Positions 18,466 to 27,751 of a DNA stretch of 64,000 bases are shown one piece after another; position 1 is the stretch's first letter, and each line of letters starts with the position of its first letter. The notes below the pieces were generated by a model, which was not told the DNA's origin, ran no database searches, and saw nothing but the letters and a program-made list of their open reading frames with translations. The DNA lies in contig NZ_CP072827.1 in the NCBI RefSeq assembly GCF_017916255.1, forward strand, positions 4,117,501 through 4,181,500, given 5' to 3'. The DNA comes from Streptomyces mobaraensis NBRC 13819 = DSM 40847 (GTDB lineage Bacteria > Actinomycetota > Actinomycetes > Streptomycetales > Streptomycetaceae). The translations under genes were made by a program, and so were the position numbers.

Positions 18466-19182
18466 TCACGGGCGGGGCACGCCGGGCTTGCGGGCGGCCG
18501 TGACGATGTTGCAGACCTCGGGGGTGACCCGCTCCTGGAGGACCTCGACGTCGGTGAAGCCCGCCCGCTCCAGGGCGCGCATCAGGGACGGCCGGTCCAG
18601 CCAGCGCACGTCGACGCTGAGGCCGCGGGCCTGCGGCTCGGGGTGGTCCTCGCGGACCGGGTGGAACGCGTAGCCGTCGACGACGTCCAGGCCCTCCGAG
18701 CTGCCCCAGTAGTGGGTGGAGAGGTAGAGGCAGTCGGAGACGGAGCCGATGTCCGCGAGCAGCTCCCAGGGACGCTGCACGTGGTAGAGGAGGCCCGCGC
18801 ACAGCGTGGCGTCGAAGTGGCCGAGGGCGGCGAAGTCCATCGACTCCACGTCGGCGAGGCGCAGTTCGACGTTGGAGACGCCGTGCAGCTCCATGACGAA
18901 CTCGGCGCGGCGCAGGTTCTCCTCGCGGCCCTCCAGGGCGAGGATCTCGACGCCCGGCTGCCCGGCCATCGCCAGGGTGTCCGCGCCCTCCAGCGCGCCC
19001 AGCTCCAGGACCCGCTTGGCCTGCGGGAACGCGCCGAAGAAGGCGTCGGCCCGGTCCTGCGGGGGCTGGCTCAGCAGGTAGTCGCGGGTGGACGCGGTGG
19101 CGTACCGGACCCCGTTGTAGACGAAGTCGTTCACCCACGGCTCGAGCTCGCGTACCCGACGCTGGATTTCAAGATCGTTCAC
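18466..19182 (-). CDS. Class I SAM-dependent methyltransferase
   Basis: A 238-aa methyltransferase. VLELGALEGADTLAMA is the SAM-binding loop and ALEGREENLRRAEF follows. HFDATLCAGLLYHVQRPWELL resembles methyltransferases that act on sugars or aromatic hydroxyls. It lies just upstream of the third oxygenase (46-bp gap). It could be the orsellinate O-methyltransferase or a sugar O-methyltransferase. Confidence 0.78.
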   Translation of the reverse strand: MNDLEIQRRVRELEPWVNDFVYNGVRYATASTRDYLLSQPPQDRADAFFGAFPQAKRVLELGALEGADTLAMAGQPGVEILALEGREENLRRAEFVMELHGVSNVELRLADVESMDFAALGHFDATLCAGLLYHVQRPWELLADIGSVSDCLYLSTHYWGSSEGLDVVDGYAFHPVREDHPEPQARGLSVDVRWLDRPSLMRALERAGFTDVEVLQERVTPEVCNIVTAARKPGVPRP

Positions 19183-19271
19183 TGCGGTGTTCCTCCACTA
19201 TCAGGTGCGTTGCGGCGCGGGACGGGCTGGGGGCGGCCGGAAAAGGGGGGAAGGGGGAAGGAGGGGCGGGC

Positions 19272-20300
19272 TCAGCGGCCGGCGGCGCTGAGCCGGTCGG
19301 CCACGCACTGCGCCCACTCCGGGACGTGCTCCCCGCCGATCTCGATGTCGAACGAGGGGCTCAGCTCGGCGGGGCCGACGGAGGCGGCCCAGGCGGCGGT
19401 GCGGGCCAGGCCGTCCGCCAGCGGGGTGTCCGCCCAGTCGCCGAAGACCTCGCGGGCCTCCTCGGTGGCGGTGTAGGCGACCATCACCTCGTCGCGGGCC
19501 GGCAGGTGGGCGATGGGGTGGTCGGGGGCGCCGGCCGCCCGGCGCACGGCCTGGGCGAGCTCCAGCACGGTGTTGGTGCGGGACGAGCCGACGTTGAAGG
19601 CCCGGCCCCAGGCGGCCTCGGTCTCGGGGGCGCGGACGATGACGTCCACGATGTCCTTCACGTAGCTGAACGCCCGGACCTGGCCGCCGTCGCCGTACAC
19701 GGAGATCGGCTCGCCGCGCAGGATCTGGTTGAAGAAGATGGCGACCGCGTTGCGGTACGGGTCGCGCATGTTCTGCCATTCGCCGTACACGTTGTGCATG
19801 CGGAAGGCCGTGAAGGGCAGGCCCTGGGTGCGCATGGTCGTTTCCAGCTCGCGCTCGACCGTGAGCTTGGCGTTGCCGTAGCTGTCGGCCGGGACCGGGA
19901 TCGACGACTCCCGCATCGGGGTCTCGCCGTGGCCGTACACCGCGACCGAGGAGGCGAAGCAGAAGAAGGAGACCCCGTGGTGCAGGGCGGCGTTGATGAG
20001 GTTCACGCTGCCCATGACGTTGGTGCCGTAGTTGAGGCTCTTGACCGAGTGGCTGATGGCCTCGGCGGCGAACGCCGCGAAGTGGAAGACGCGGTCGAAC
20101 CGCTGCTCGGCGAAGAGCTTGTCGACCAGCTCCGCGTCGGTCACCGAGCCGACGAACAGCTCCGCACCGTCGGGTACGCGCTCGGCGCTGCCGCCGCTGA
20201 GGTCGTCGAGGACCGACACCCGGTGCCCGAGGCCGAGCAGGGCCTCCGCCACGTGCGAGCCGATGAAGCCGGCTCCGCCGGTCACCAGACAGTGCGCCAT
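19272..20300 (-). CDS. NAD-dependent NDP-sugar epimerase/dehydratase (GalE-like)
   Basis: A 342-aa extended SDR with VTGGAGFIGSHVAEALL, DDLSGGSAERVP, SSVAVYG, the YGNAK active-site pair and HNVYGEWQNMRDPYRN. The pattern is that of UDP-glucose 4-epimerase relatives. ATG 20300 has AGGAG six bases upstream. It is preceded by 78 bp after the dTDP-glucose dehydratase gene and belongs to the same minus-strand run. It probably makes the galacto/fuco-configured sugar or another C4 epimer. Confidence 0.8.
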   Translation of the reverse strand: MAHCLVTGGAGFIGSHVAEALLGLGHRVSVLDDLSGGSAERVPDGAELFVGSVTDAELVDKLFAEQRFDRVFHFAAFAAEAISHSVKSLNYGTNVMGSVNLINAALHHGVSFFCFASSVAVYGHGETPMRESSIPVPADSYGNAKLTVERELETTMRTQGLPFTAFRMHNVYGEWQNMRDPYRNAVAIFFNQILRGEPISVYGDGGQVRAFSYVKDIVDVIVRAPETEAAWGRAFNVGSSRTNTVLELAQAVRRAAGAPDHPIAHLPARDEVMVAYTATEEAREVFGDWADTPLADGLARTAAWAASVGPAELSPSFDIEIGGEHVPEWAQCVADRLSAAGR

Positions 20301-20378
20301 CAAAAACTCCTGGATGTCACGCGAAATGGGGATTACGTCAGGGAAGGGGGACGCCGTGAGCGGCGCCCGGTGCGGCGG

Positions 20379-21419
20379 CTAGCCGACGACGGCCGGTGCC
20401 GCGGCCCCGGAACGGGCGCGCTCGTTGAGCGGCTCCCACCAGTCCCGGTTCTCGGCGTACCAGCGCACGGTGTCGGCCAGGCCCTGCTCGAAGGGCACCT
20501 GGGGCGTGTAGCCGAGTGCGCGGAGCCGGGCGTCGGAGAGCGAGTAGCGCCGGTCGTGGCCCTTGCGGTCGGCCACCCGCTCGACCCGGTCCCAGTCGGC
20601 GCCCAGCGCGTCCAGCAGGTGCCGGGTGAGCTCCAGGTTGGTCAACTCGGCGGTGCCCGCGATGTGGTAGACCTGCCCCGGCAGGCCGCGCTCGGCGACC
20701 AGCCGGATGCCGCGGACGTGGTCGGAGACGTGCACCCAGTCGCGGACGTTGCCGCCGTCGCCGTACAGCGGGATGCCGTGCCCGTCCAGCAGCCGGGTGG
20801 TGAACAGCGGGACGACCTTCTCCGGGAACTGGTAGGGCCCGTAGTTGTTGCCGCACCGCGTCACGCTCACCGGCAGCCCGTGGGTCCGGGCGTAGGCCAG
20901 GGCGACCATGTCGCCGCCCGCCTTGGAGGCCGCGTAGGGCGAGTTGGGCGCGATCAGCGCGTCCTCGTCCCAGGAGCCGGTCTCGATGCTGCCGTACACC
21001 TCGTCGGTGGAGACCTGCACGATCTTGCGCGTGCCGGCCTCCATGCACACCTGCATCAGGGCCTGGACGCCCAGCACGTTGGTGCGGATGAAGGGGGCCG
21101 CGTCGGCGATCGACCGGTCGACGTGCGACTCCGCCGCGAAGTTGACCACCAGGTCGTGGCCGGGGACGACGTCGGCGAGCAGCCCGGTGTCGCAGATGTC
21201 GCCGTGGACGAAGGTGTACCGGCCGGCGACCGGGTCCAGGTTGGCCGGGTTGCCGGCGTAGGTCAGCTTGTCCAGCACGGTCACCCGCGCCGGGCCGCCG
21301 TCCCGGATCAGTTCGCGCACGTAGTGGGAGCCGATGAAGCCCGCCCCGCCGATGACGAGGACGCTCCTGCCCCGCTCCGCGCCCGTGCCGCCGTCCCGCT
21401 CGTCCTCGCTGCCCGCCAT
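20379..21419 (-). CDS. aviE1: dTDP-glucose 4,6-dehydratase (RfbB/AviE1-like)
   Basis: A 346-aa enzyme of the RmlB family. IGGAGFIGSHYVREL is the NAD-binding motif, STDEVYGSIE holds the catalytic Thr-Asp-Glu, and YAASKAGGDM holds YxxxK. RCGNNYGPYQFPEK and RDWVHVSDH are diagnostic. It converts dTDP-glucose to dTDP-4-keto-6-deoxyglucose, the branch point for all 6-deoxysugars of the cluster. ATG 21419 directly follows an in-frame GTG, 32 bp after the dTDP-glucose synthase stop. The N-terminal 15 residues (Asp/Glu/Arg-rich) extend beyond the usual start. Confidence 0.92.
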   Translation of the reverse strand: MAGSEDERDGGTGAERGRSVLVIGGAGFIGSHYVRELIRDGGPARVTVLDKLTYAGNPANLDPVAGRYTFVHGDICDTGLLADVVPGHDLVVNFAAESHVDRSIADAAPFIRTNVLGVQALMQVCMEAGTRKIVQVSTDEVYGSIETGSWDEDALIAPNSPYAASKAGGDMVALAYARTHGLPVSVTRCGNNYGPYQFPEKVVPLFTTRLLDGHGIPLYGDGGNVRDWVHVSDHVRGIRLVAERGLPGQVYHIAGTAELTNLELTRHLLDALGADWDRVERVADRKGHDRRYSLSDARLRALGYTPQVPFEQGLADTVRWYAENRDWWEPLNERARSGAAAPAVVG

Positions 21420-21451
21420 CACCGTCGCGTCCCCCGTTTCCGCAATCCCGC

Positions 21452-22519
21452 TCAACAGCCGACCCGGACCCGGCTGTGGTCTCCCAGCACCAGGCGGTGC
21501 GCGGTCGACGTCCGGGGGGCGGCGTTCACCTCGGTCTCGCGGCCGATCACCGAGTCCTCGACCCGGGCGACGCCCTCGATCGAGGCGCCGCGCAGGACGA
21601 TGGAGTACTGGATCTCGCTGTGCGTGATCCGGCAGTTCCCGTCGATGGAGGTGAAGGGGCCGACGTAGGAGTCCTGCACCACGGTGTCCGGGCCGATGAC
21701 GGCGGGACCGACGATGCGGGATCCGGTGACCTTCGCCCCGGCCTCCACCACGACGCGGCCCACGAGCTCGCTGGCCTCGTCCACCTCGCCGTCGACGCGT
21801 CCCTCGACGGTCTCCAGCACGTGGCGGTTCATCTCCAGGACGTCGTCGACGCCGGCGATGTCCTTCCAGTAGCGGTCGATGACCGTGGAGCCGACCCGGT
21901 GCCCCTGGTCCACCAGCCACTGCACCGCGTCGGTGATCTCCAGCTCGTCGCGCCAGGAGGGCTTGATGCCGGCCACGGCCTCGTGCACCAGCGGGCTGAA
22001 GGCGTACACGCCGACGATCGCCAGGTCGCTCCGCGGGTCCTGGGGCTTCTCGACGACGGCGGTCACCCGGCCGTCGACGTCCAGTTCGGCCACGCCGAAC
22101 CGGCGCGGGTCGTCGACGCGGGCGAGCATGACCTGCGCCGCGGCCTTGTCGCGGCGGAAGTCCTCGACGAAGTCGACGATGCCGTCCACGACGTAGTTGT
22201 CGCCCAGGTACATGACGAAGTCGTCGTCGCCCAGGAAGTCACGGGAGATGAGCACGGCGTCGGCCAGCCCGCGCGGGGCGTCCTGCTGGAGGTAGGTGAC
22301 GTTCAGCCCGAACTGCGCGCCGTCCCCCACGGCGGCCCGGATCTCCGTGGCGGTGGCCCCGACGACCATTCCGACCTCGGATATCCCGGCCTCCTTGATG
22401 GAATTCAGCACATAGGAGAGAACGGGGATATTGGCCACCGGAATCAGCTGTTTGGCCGAGGTGTGCGTGATCGGGCGCAATCTCGAACCGACCCCGCCCA
22501 CCAATATGAGCGCCTTCAT
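21452..22519 (-). CDS. aviD: Glucose-1-phosphate thymidylyltransferase, long form (RfbA/AviD-like)
   Basis: A 355-aa enzyme, the exact length class of actinobacterial antibiotic-pathway dTDP-glucose synthases (StrD type). GGVGSRLRPITHTSAKQLIP is the nucleotidyltransferase signature. VEKPQDPRSDLA and the C-terminal left-handed beta-helix (about 250-345: VVEAGAKVTGSRIVGPAVIG) are present. It makes dTDP-glucose from glucose 1-phosphate and dTTP. ATG 22519 is used because AAGG lies 8 bases upstream and it gives the standard MKALIL start. GTG 22528 is the alternative. Confidence 0.92.
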   Translation of the reverse strand: MKALILVGGVGSRLRPITHTSAKQLIPVANIPVLSYVLNSIKEAGISEVGMVVGATATEIRAAVGDGAQFGLNVTYLQQDAPRGLADAVLISRDFLGDDDFVMYLGDNYVVDGIVDFVEDFRRDKAAAQVMLARVDDPRRFGVAELDVDGRVTAVVEKPQDPRSDLAIVGVYAFSPLVHEAVAGIKPSWRDELEITDAVQWLVDQGHRVGSTVIDRYWKDIAGVDDVLEMNRHVLETVEGRVDGEVDEASELVGRVVVEAGAKVTGSRIVGPAVIGPDTVVQDSYVGPFTSIDGNCRITHSEIQYSIVLRGASIEGVARVEDSVIGRETEVNAAPRTSTAHRLVLGDHSRVRVGC

Positions 22520-22710
22520 ATCCCGCACCTTACGATCAGCGTCGTTGGCTCGACTCGTTTCAAGGGAACTCCAGGTGGCATTGGCTTTCTCCGCTCAAGA
22601 ACGATCGTAGTGGCGCGTCCTTCGGGTTTTCCCTAGGTTTCGGGGCCGATGGCGGCGGGGTATTCACCCCCGCCTCCATACCCCTTGGAGCACGTCGCAC
22701 CGTTCGTGAA
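22520..22710. promoter_or_regulatory. Upstream region of the dTDP-sugar operon
   Basis: 191 bp between the end of the PKS gene and the start of the dTDP-glucose synthase, both on the minus strand. It is AT-richer around 22540-22640 and should carry the promoter for the 22519-to-5129 run. TTTTCCCTAG (22627-22636) occurs again at 37239-37248, upstream of a glycosyltransferase gene. No clear -35/-10 pair is assigned. Confidence 0.35.
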
Positions 22711-25700
22711 TCAGGACGCCGGGACGTCCTCGGCCGGGACCTCGGCGAGCCGCTCGGTCAGGTGGTCGGCGATGTCGCGGATGGTGGGCAGCTTCCAGAA
22801 GACGTTGGCGGGCACGTCCCGGCCGACGCGCTTCTCCAGCCGGCGGCGGACGACCACCGTCATCACCGAGTCCAGCCCCTGCTCCACCAGCGGGCGGCGG
22901 ACGTGCAGGTCCGCAGGGGCCAGCCGCATCTCCTGCGCGATCTGCGCGCGCACCTCGTCGAGCACCCGCTGCCGCAGCTCGTCCGGCGCCAGGCCCGCGA
23001 ACGACACCGCGTCCGCGTCCGCCTCCCGGCCCGGCTCGTCGGCGGCCGGCGCGGCCGGCTGCTCGACCACCGGGTAGCGCAGGCCGCGCAGGCTCGCCAC
23101 CGGGCGGCCGTCCCCGTCGGTGACCAGGGCGTGCACGGTGTCGGTGACGCCGGGATCGAGCACGACCTCGACCGTCGCCGCGTCCGGGGGCGTGCCGTGG
23201 ACGGTGATCTCGTCCACCTGGACGACCATGCGGAGTTGGGGGAGGCCCATGAAGGCGGCGGGCGCGATGGACATCACGGCGTCCAGCAGCGGGGCCCAGG
23301 AACCGGTCTCCGGCGAGGCGACGCGGGCGTGCAGCACGCCGAAGCCGGCGGACAGGCTCTCCACGGTCCAGTCGAAACCGGTCGAGGGCACGCCCACCTC
23401 GGCCAGCCGCCGCGCGACCAGGCCGGGATCGGCGGGTTCGAGCCGGTGCTCGGCCGGGTCCAGCAGCGTGCGCGACGCCAGGGCGGCGAGATCCGGCGCG
23501 GCGGTGCCGGACGCGCAGTGGACGAGCCAGGCGGGGTTCGGCTCGGACGCGTCCGCGACCGTACGGGAGGCCAGCCGGACCACGTCGCCCTCGTGGACGA
23601 CCTGGATCTGCCGCTGACCGGCCGTGAGCACCGGGTGGGTCATCGTCATGTCCCGCAGGGCGCGGGGTTCGCCGTCCTCGGCCGCCGCGGTCAGGAACGT
23701 GACCGCCAGCACGGCGGCCGGGACGATCTCCACGCCATTGAGGGCGTGGCTGCCCGGGTACGGGCGGCTGTCGTCGTCCAGCGTGCTGTGCCACAGCCTC
23801 AGTTCGCTGCCGGCCACGGCCGCGGGGGTGCCCAGCAGGGTGTGGGACGCGACGTCGTGGCCGCGTCCTGCCGTCCGCGACCCGGCGATGGAGCGCCAGA
23901 GCGAGCGGTGCTGCCAGGGGTACGGCGGCAGGGTCGCCAGGTCCCCGTTCGGCTGGAGCGCCGGCCAGTCCACGGTCACGCCGTGGCAGTGGGCCGCGCC
24001 CACGGCCGCGTCGAAGGTCCGCGCCTCGGGCTTGTCGCGCCGCAGCGTCGTGCCGACGAACACGTCCTCCACGCCGCGCTCGGCCAGCGTCTCGTGGACC
24101 GAGTGCGCGACCACGGGGTGCGGGGCCAGCTCGACGAACGCCCGGTGGCCGTCCTCGGCCGCCGCGGTGACCGCCGCGGCGAGCCGCACCGGGTTGCGCA
24201 GGTTGGCCGCCCAGTACGCGCCGTCGGCGGCCATCGCGGCCCGCGGGTCCGCGAGCGCCGTCGTGTAGAGGGGGGTGTGCGGGGTGCCCGGCCGCAGCTC
24301 GGCGCAGGCCGCGCGGAGCCGGTCGAGCAGCGGGTCCATGTGCGGGCTGTGGAAGGCCACGTCGGAGGCGACCCGCCGGACGACCAGCCCCTCGTCGGTC
24401 CAGCGGCCGACGACCTCGTCGACCGCCTCCGGGTCGCCCGAGACGACGGTGGACGACGTCGAGGACGCGATGGCGGCGACGACCGCGCCGTTCCCCGCGA
24501 GCCGCTCGGCGACCTCGTCGAAGGGCAGGTTCACCATGGCCATCGCCCCGCGCCCGGCGGCCTCGCGCAGCAGCAGCGACCGGCGGCAGATCAGCCGGGC
24601 CCCGTCGGCCGTGGTCAGTACGCCGGCGGTGACGGCGGCGGCGATCTCGCCGACCGAGTGGCCGATGACGGCGGCGGGCTCGACGCCCCGGGACCGCCAC
24701 AGCGCGGCGAGTCCGAGCTGCATCGCGAAGATCATGGTCTGGGCGCGGTGGACCTCGGTGTGGTCGCCCTCCAGCAGCGTCTGCCGGGGCGAGAACCCGA
24801 TCTCCTCCTTGAACACCGGCTCCAGCTCGTCGATCGCCGCGGCGAACACCGGCTCGGACTCCAGCAGTTCCCGGCCCATCCCGGCCCACTGGGAGCCGTG
24901 GCCCGAGAACACCCAGACGGGACGGGCGGTGTCCGGCAGCGCCGCCCCGGTGACGACGCCGGGCGCCGGCTCCCCGGCGGCCAGCGCGCGCAGCCCGGCG
25001 GCCAGTTCGCCGCGGTCGGCCGCCACGACGGCCGCCCGGTGGGCGAGCGGGGAACGCCGGTGGGCCAGGGTGTGCCCGAGCGCGGCGGGGTCCAGGCCCG
25101 CCTCGACCCGCTCGGCGAGCGCGCCGGCGCCCGCGCGGAGCGCCTCGGGGGAGGCGGCGGAGAGCGGGAACACGGTCCCGGCCGGCTCCGGCGCGGGACG
25201 GGCGGGCGTGGGGGGCGCCTGCTCCAGGACGACGTGGGCCACGGTGCCGCCGTAGCCGAAGCCGGAGACGGCGGCGCGGCGGGGGTGCGGGCGCTCGGGC
25301 CAGGGCACGGCCCCGGTGGCCAGCCGGATGGCGTGGCCGTCCCAGTCGATCTCGGGGTTGGGGTCGCCGTCCAGCAGGGTGGCCGGGATGTGGTCACGCC
25401 CCAGGGCGAGGACGGCCTTGATGACCCCGGCGACGCCCGCGGCGCCTTCCAGGTGGCCGATGTTGGACTTCACCGACCCGACCACGCACGGCTCGCCGCC
25501 GGCGCGGTCCGCTCCGTAGACGGCGCCGATCGCGCCGATCTCCATGGGGTCGCCGAGGCGGGTGCCGGTGCCGTGGGCCTCCACGAAGTCGACGGTGCCG
25601 GCGTCGACGCCCGCGGCCGCCAGGGCACGCCGCATGACGTGCTCCTGGGCCTGACCGCAGGGGGCCATGATGCCGTTGGTGCGCCCGTCCTGGTTGACCG

Positions 25701-26565
25701 CGCTGCCGCGCAGCACCGCCAGCACCCGGTCGCCGTCGCGTTCGGCGTCCGCCAGCAGCTTGAGGACCAGCACGCCGCAGCCCTCGCCCCGGCCGTAGCC
25801 GTCGGCGGACGCGGAGAACGGCTTGCTGCGGCCGTCGGGCGCCAGTGCGCCGGCCGTGCCCAGGGCGATCGTCTGGCCGGGCGACACCAGCAGGTTGACG
25901 CCGCCGGCCAGCGCCACGGAGCACTCGCCGAGCCGCAGGCTCTGCGCGGCGGTGTGCAGCGCCACCAGGGAGGCGGAGCAGGCGGTGTCGATGGAGAGGC
26001 TGGGTCCGCGCAGGTCGAGCGCGTGCGAGACGCGGTTCGACACGGCGCACACCGCCGCGCCGATCCCCGTCCAGGCGTCGATGCCCGGCAGGTCCTCCAG
26101 CCGGCCGGCGCCGTAGTCGTAGGTGCAGACGCCGGCGAACACACCGGTGTCGGTCCCCGCCAGGGTGTGCGGCGCGATGCCCGCGTGCTCCAGCGCCTGC
26201 CAGGACACCTCCAGCATGAGGCGCTGCTGCGGGTCCATCAGCTCGGCCTCGCGCGGGGAGATACCGAAGAACTCGGCGTCGAAGCCCGCGATGTCGCCGT
26301 CCAGGTAGCTGCCGGCGCGGATGGCCTTCCGCAGCGCCGCGTCGAAGCGCGGGCCGAAGTCCCGGTACTCCTCCCAGCGGTCGGTGGGCATGTCGCCGAC
26401 GGTGTTGCGGCCGGCCGCCAGCAGGTCCCAGAACCCGTCGGGGGATTCGACGCCGCCGGGGAACCGGCAGCCGATCCCGACCACGGCCACCGGGGGAAGG
26501 GAGTCTGCCGGGTGTGCGAGGGGTGTCACGGGCGTGTTCCGTTCGTCGTTGCCGGTATTCGTCAT
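22711..26565 (-). CDS. aviM: Iterative type I polyketide synthase, orsellinic acid synthase (AviM/CalO5-like)
   Basis: A 1284-aa single-module iterative PKS. KS is about residues 24-450 with Cys196 (DTACSAS), His331 (EAHGTGT) and His371. AT is about 548-860 with Ser637 (GHSVGE) and a malonyl-type AFHS motif near 738. The DH/thioester-hydrolase-like domain is about 900-1170, with HxxxGxxxxP (His940 to Pro949) and an Asp near 1095. ACP is about 1195-1275 with Ser1233 (GLDSV). No ketoreductase is present, so a fully ketonic tetraketide aromatised to orsellinic acid is expected, as with AviM. A 6-MSA synthase would need a KR and be longer. The ATG overlaps the stop of the KAS III-like gene (ATGA), which tightly couples synthesis of acyl group and transferase. 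Confidence 0.93.
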   Translation of the reverse strand: MTNTGNDERNTPVTPLAHPADSLPPVAVVGIGCRFPGGVESPDGFWDLLAAGRNTVGDMPTDRWEEYRDFGPRFDAALRKAIRAGSYLDGDIAGFDAEFFGISPREAELMDPQQRLMLEVSWQALEHAGIAPHTLAGTDTGVFAGVCTYDYGAGRLEDLPGIDAWTGIGAAVCAVSNRVSHALDLRGPSLSIDTACSASLVALHTAAQSLRLGECSVALAGGVNLLVSPGQTIALGTAGALAPDGRSKPFSASADGYGRGEGCGVLVLKLLADAERDGDRVLAVLRGSAVNQDGRTNGIMAPCGQAQEHVMRRALAAAGVDAGTVDFVEAHGTGTRLGDPMEIGAIGAVYGADRAGGEPCVVGSVKSNIGHLEGAAGVAGVIKAVLALGRDHIPATLLDGDPNPEIDWDGHAIRLATGAVPWPERPHPRRAAVSGFGYGGTVAHVVLEQAPPTPARPAPEPAGTVFPLSAASPEALRAGAGALAERVEAGLDPAALGHTLAHRRSPLAHRAAVVAADRGELAAGLRALAAGEPAPGVVTGAALPDTARPVWVFSGHGSQWAGMGRELLESEPVFAAAIDELEPVFKEEIGFSPRQTLLEGDHTEVHRAQTMIFAMQLGLAALWRSRGVEPAAVIGHSVGEIAAAVTAGVLTTADGARLICRRSLLLREAAGRGAMAMVNLPFDEVAERLAGNGAVVAAIASSTSSTVVSGDPEAVDEVVGRWTDEGLVVRRVASDVAFHSPHMDPLLDRLRAACAELRPGTPHTPLYTTALADPRAAMAADGAYWAANLRNPVRLAAAVTAAAEDGHRAFVELAPHPVVAHSVHETLAERGVEDVFVGTTLRRDKPEARTFDAAVGAAHCHGVTVDWPALQPNGDLATLPPYPWQHRSLWRSIAGSRTAGRGHDVASHTLLGTPAAVAGSELRLWHSTLDDDSRPYPGSHALNGVEIVPAAVLAVTFLTAAAEDGEPRALRDMTMTHPVLTAGQRQIQVVHEGDVVRLASRTVADASEPNPAWLVHCASGTAAPDLAALASRTLLDPAEHRLEPADPGLVARRLAEVGVPSTGFDWTVESLSAGFGVLHARVASPETGSWAPLLDAVMSIAPAAFMGLPQLRMVVQVDEITVHGTPPDAATVEVVLDPGVTDTVHALVTDGDGRPVASLRGLRYPVVEQPAAPAADEPGREADADAVSFAGLAPDELRQRVLDEVRAQIAQEMRLAPADLHVRRPLVEQGLDSVMTVVVRRRLEKRVGRDVPANVFWKLPTIRDIADHLTERLAEVPAEDVPAS

Positions 26566-27596
26566 GCGTCCCAGTCCGGCGATTCGAGAACCTGAAGGAC
26601 GGCGCTGGACACCACGAGGCCGGGAGCGGTGGCGAGTTGCAGGACGTGGTCGCCGGGGGCGAGCTCACCGGTCCGTACGAGGTGTTCCATGGAGAGCAGG
26701 TGGTCGCTGGCCCCGCAGTGGCCGATGCCGCGGCCGAACTCCCAGGTCGAACGGGACAGCGGCAGCCCCCAGGCCGCCATGCAGCGCTGTTCGACCACTT
26801 CCCGGGAGTAGTTCATGAAGGAGACGCGGGCGACGTCCGCCATGCCGATGCCGGCCCCCGCCAGGGCGCGCTCGGCGATCTCGGTCATGTGGTCCTGGAT
26901 GTCGGCCATCGCGAGGGAGGCGGGGCTCCGGGTGGCGAACTGCTGGCCGATGCGGGCGCTGAAGTCGGTCGGACGGCCCCGGGTGATGCTCGGCGGGAAC
27001 AGCGGCTCGTCGCCCCGGTGCAGCGACTCGATCTCCGGCAGGCCCTTGGACGCCAGCGAGCACAGCCGGGCGAAGCCGGGCCGCTTGGTCAGCACCAGGG
27101 CCGACGCGGCGTCGCCGCCGATGAAGCCGGGACCCATCCGCCACCGGTCGACCAGCGGCGTGCCGTAGTTGTCGGCGGCGACGATCAGCGCGCTCGTGCG
27201 GTCCGGATCGGCCCGCAGGTAGGCGGCGGCGAGTTCCAGCGCGCTGAAGACGCCGTTGCAGCCCTGCCGGATCTCCAGGGCGAGCATGTCCCCGCCCACC
27301 AGGTGCCGCTGCAGGTACGCCTGCGGCGGCCAGCCGTCGGGGCCCTGGTGCCAGGTGCTCGCGTACAGCAGCAGATCGAATTCCTTCGGCGATCCGCCCC
27401 ACCGTTTCACCGCCTGCTGCGCCGCCCGCAAGGCCATTTCCGGAGGGGGGATGTCGCCGGCGACGGCGACCCCGCCGAGTTCGTGCGCCTCGGCTTCCTC
27501 GGCCGGATAGAGGCCGCGTTCCACGGCCCATTCGACGCTCACCACGGGCGGTACGAATACGCCGAGAGCACCGATGTACAGGTCGGCTATCTGCAC
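26562..27596 (-). CDS. aviN: KAS III-like acyltransferase (AviN/CalO4-like)
   Basis: A 344-aa thiolase-fold protein related to FabH. The nucleophile is Cys113 in RQGCNG. The FabH HQAN motif is replaced by FMNYSR (about 260-265) and the GNTS motif by GHCGASD (His293), so the triad is rearranged, as expected for acyl-transferring KAS III relatives rather than chain-initiating ones. In avilamycin-type clusters such a protein accompanies the orsellinate synthase and is thought to hand the aromatic acyl group on. GTG 27596 follows GGGAGGTG. TTG 27599 is less likely. The gene overlaps the PKS start by 4 bp. Confidence 0.85.
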   Translation of the reverse strand: MQIADLYIGALGVFVPPVVSVEWAVERGLYPAEEAEAHELGGVAVAGDIPPPEMALRAAQQAVKRWGGSPKEFDLLLYASTWHQGPDGWPPQAYLQRHLVGGDMLALEIRQGCNGVFSALELAAAYLRADPDRTSALIVAADNYGTPLVDRWRMGPGFIGGDAASALVLTKRPGFARLCSLASKGLPEIESLHRGDEPLFPPSITRGRPTDFSARIGQQFATRSPASLAMADIQDHMTEIAERALAGAGIGMADVARVSFMNYSREVVEQRCMAAWGLPLSRSTWEFGRGIGHCGASDHLLSMEHLVRTGELAPGDHVLQLATAPGLVVSSAVLQVLESPDWDA

Positions 27597-27751
27597 CAAC
27601 CCACCTCCCTGTTTTCAGGTTTACTGGACCGGCGCGCACAGCAGGTCATTCCGTGCCGATCATAGTCAGCGACCCGTCGGCATTTTTGAAGGAATCACCT
27701 AGACCTCGCCCGGCAATTCGTGTTCTGAATTCGTTTTCCGCCGGGTCCCGT

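Noticed and set aside
22762..26595. 1277-codon open frame on the plus strand
   Set aside because: It is the antisense of the orsellinate synthase gene. Its open state follows from high GC3 codons, and the translation has no domains.
22711..27596. Calicheamicin/other orsellinate pathway (CalO-like) or simple orsellinate antibiotic
   Set aside because: The PKS and KAS III-like pair also occur there, but no enediyne PKS is present. AviRa, AviRb, E1 alpha/beta and three PhyH oxygenases point to orthosomycins.
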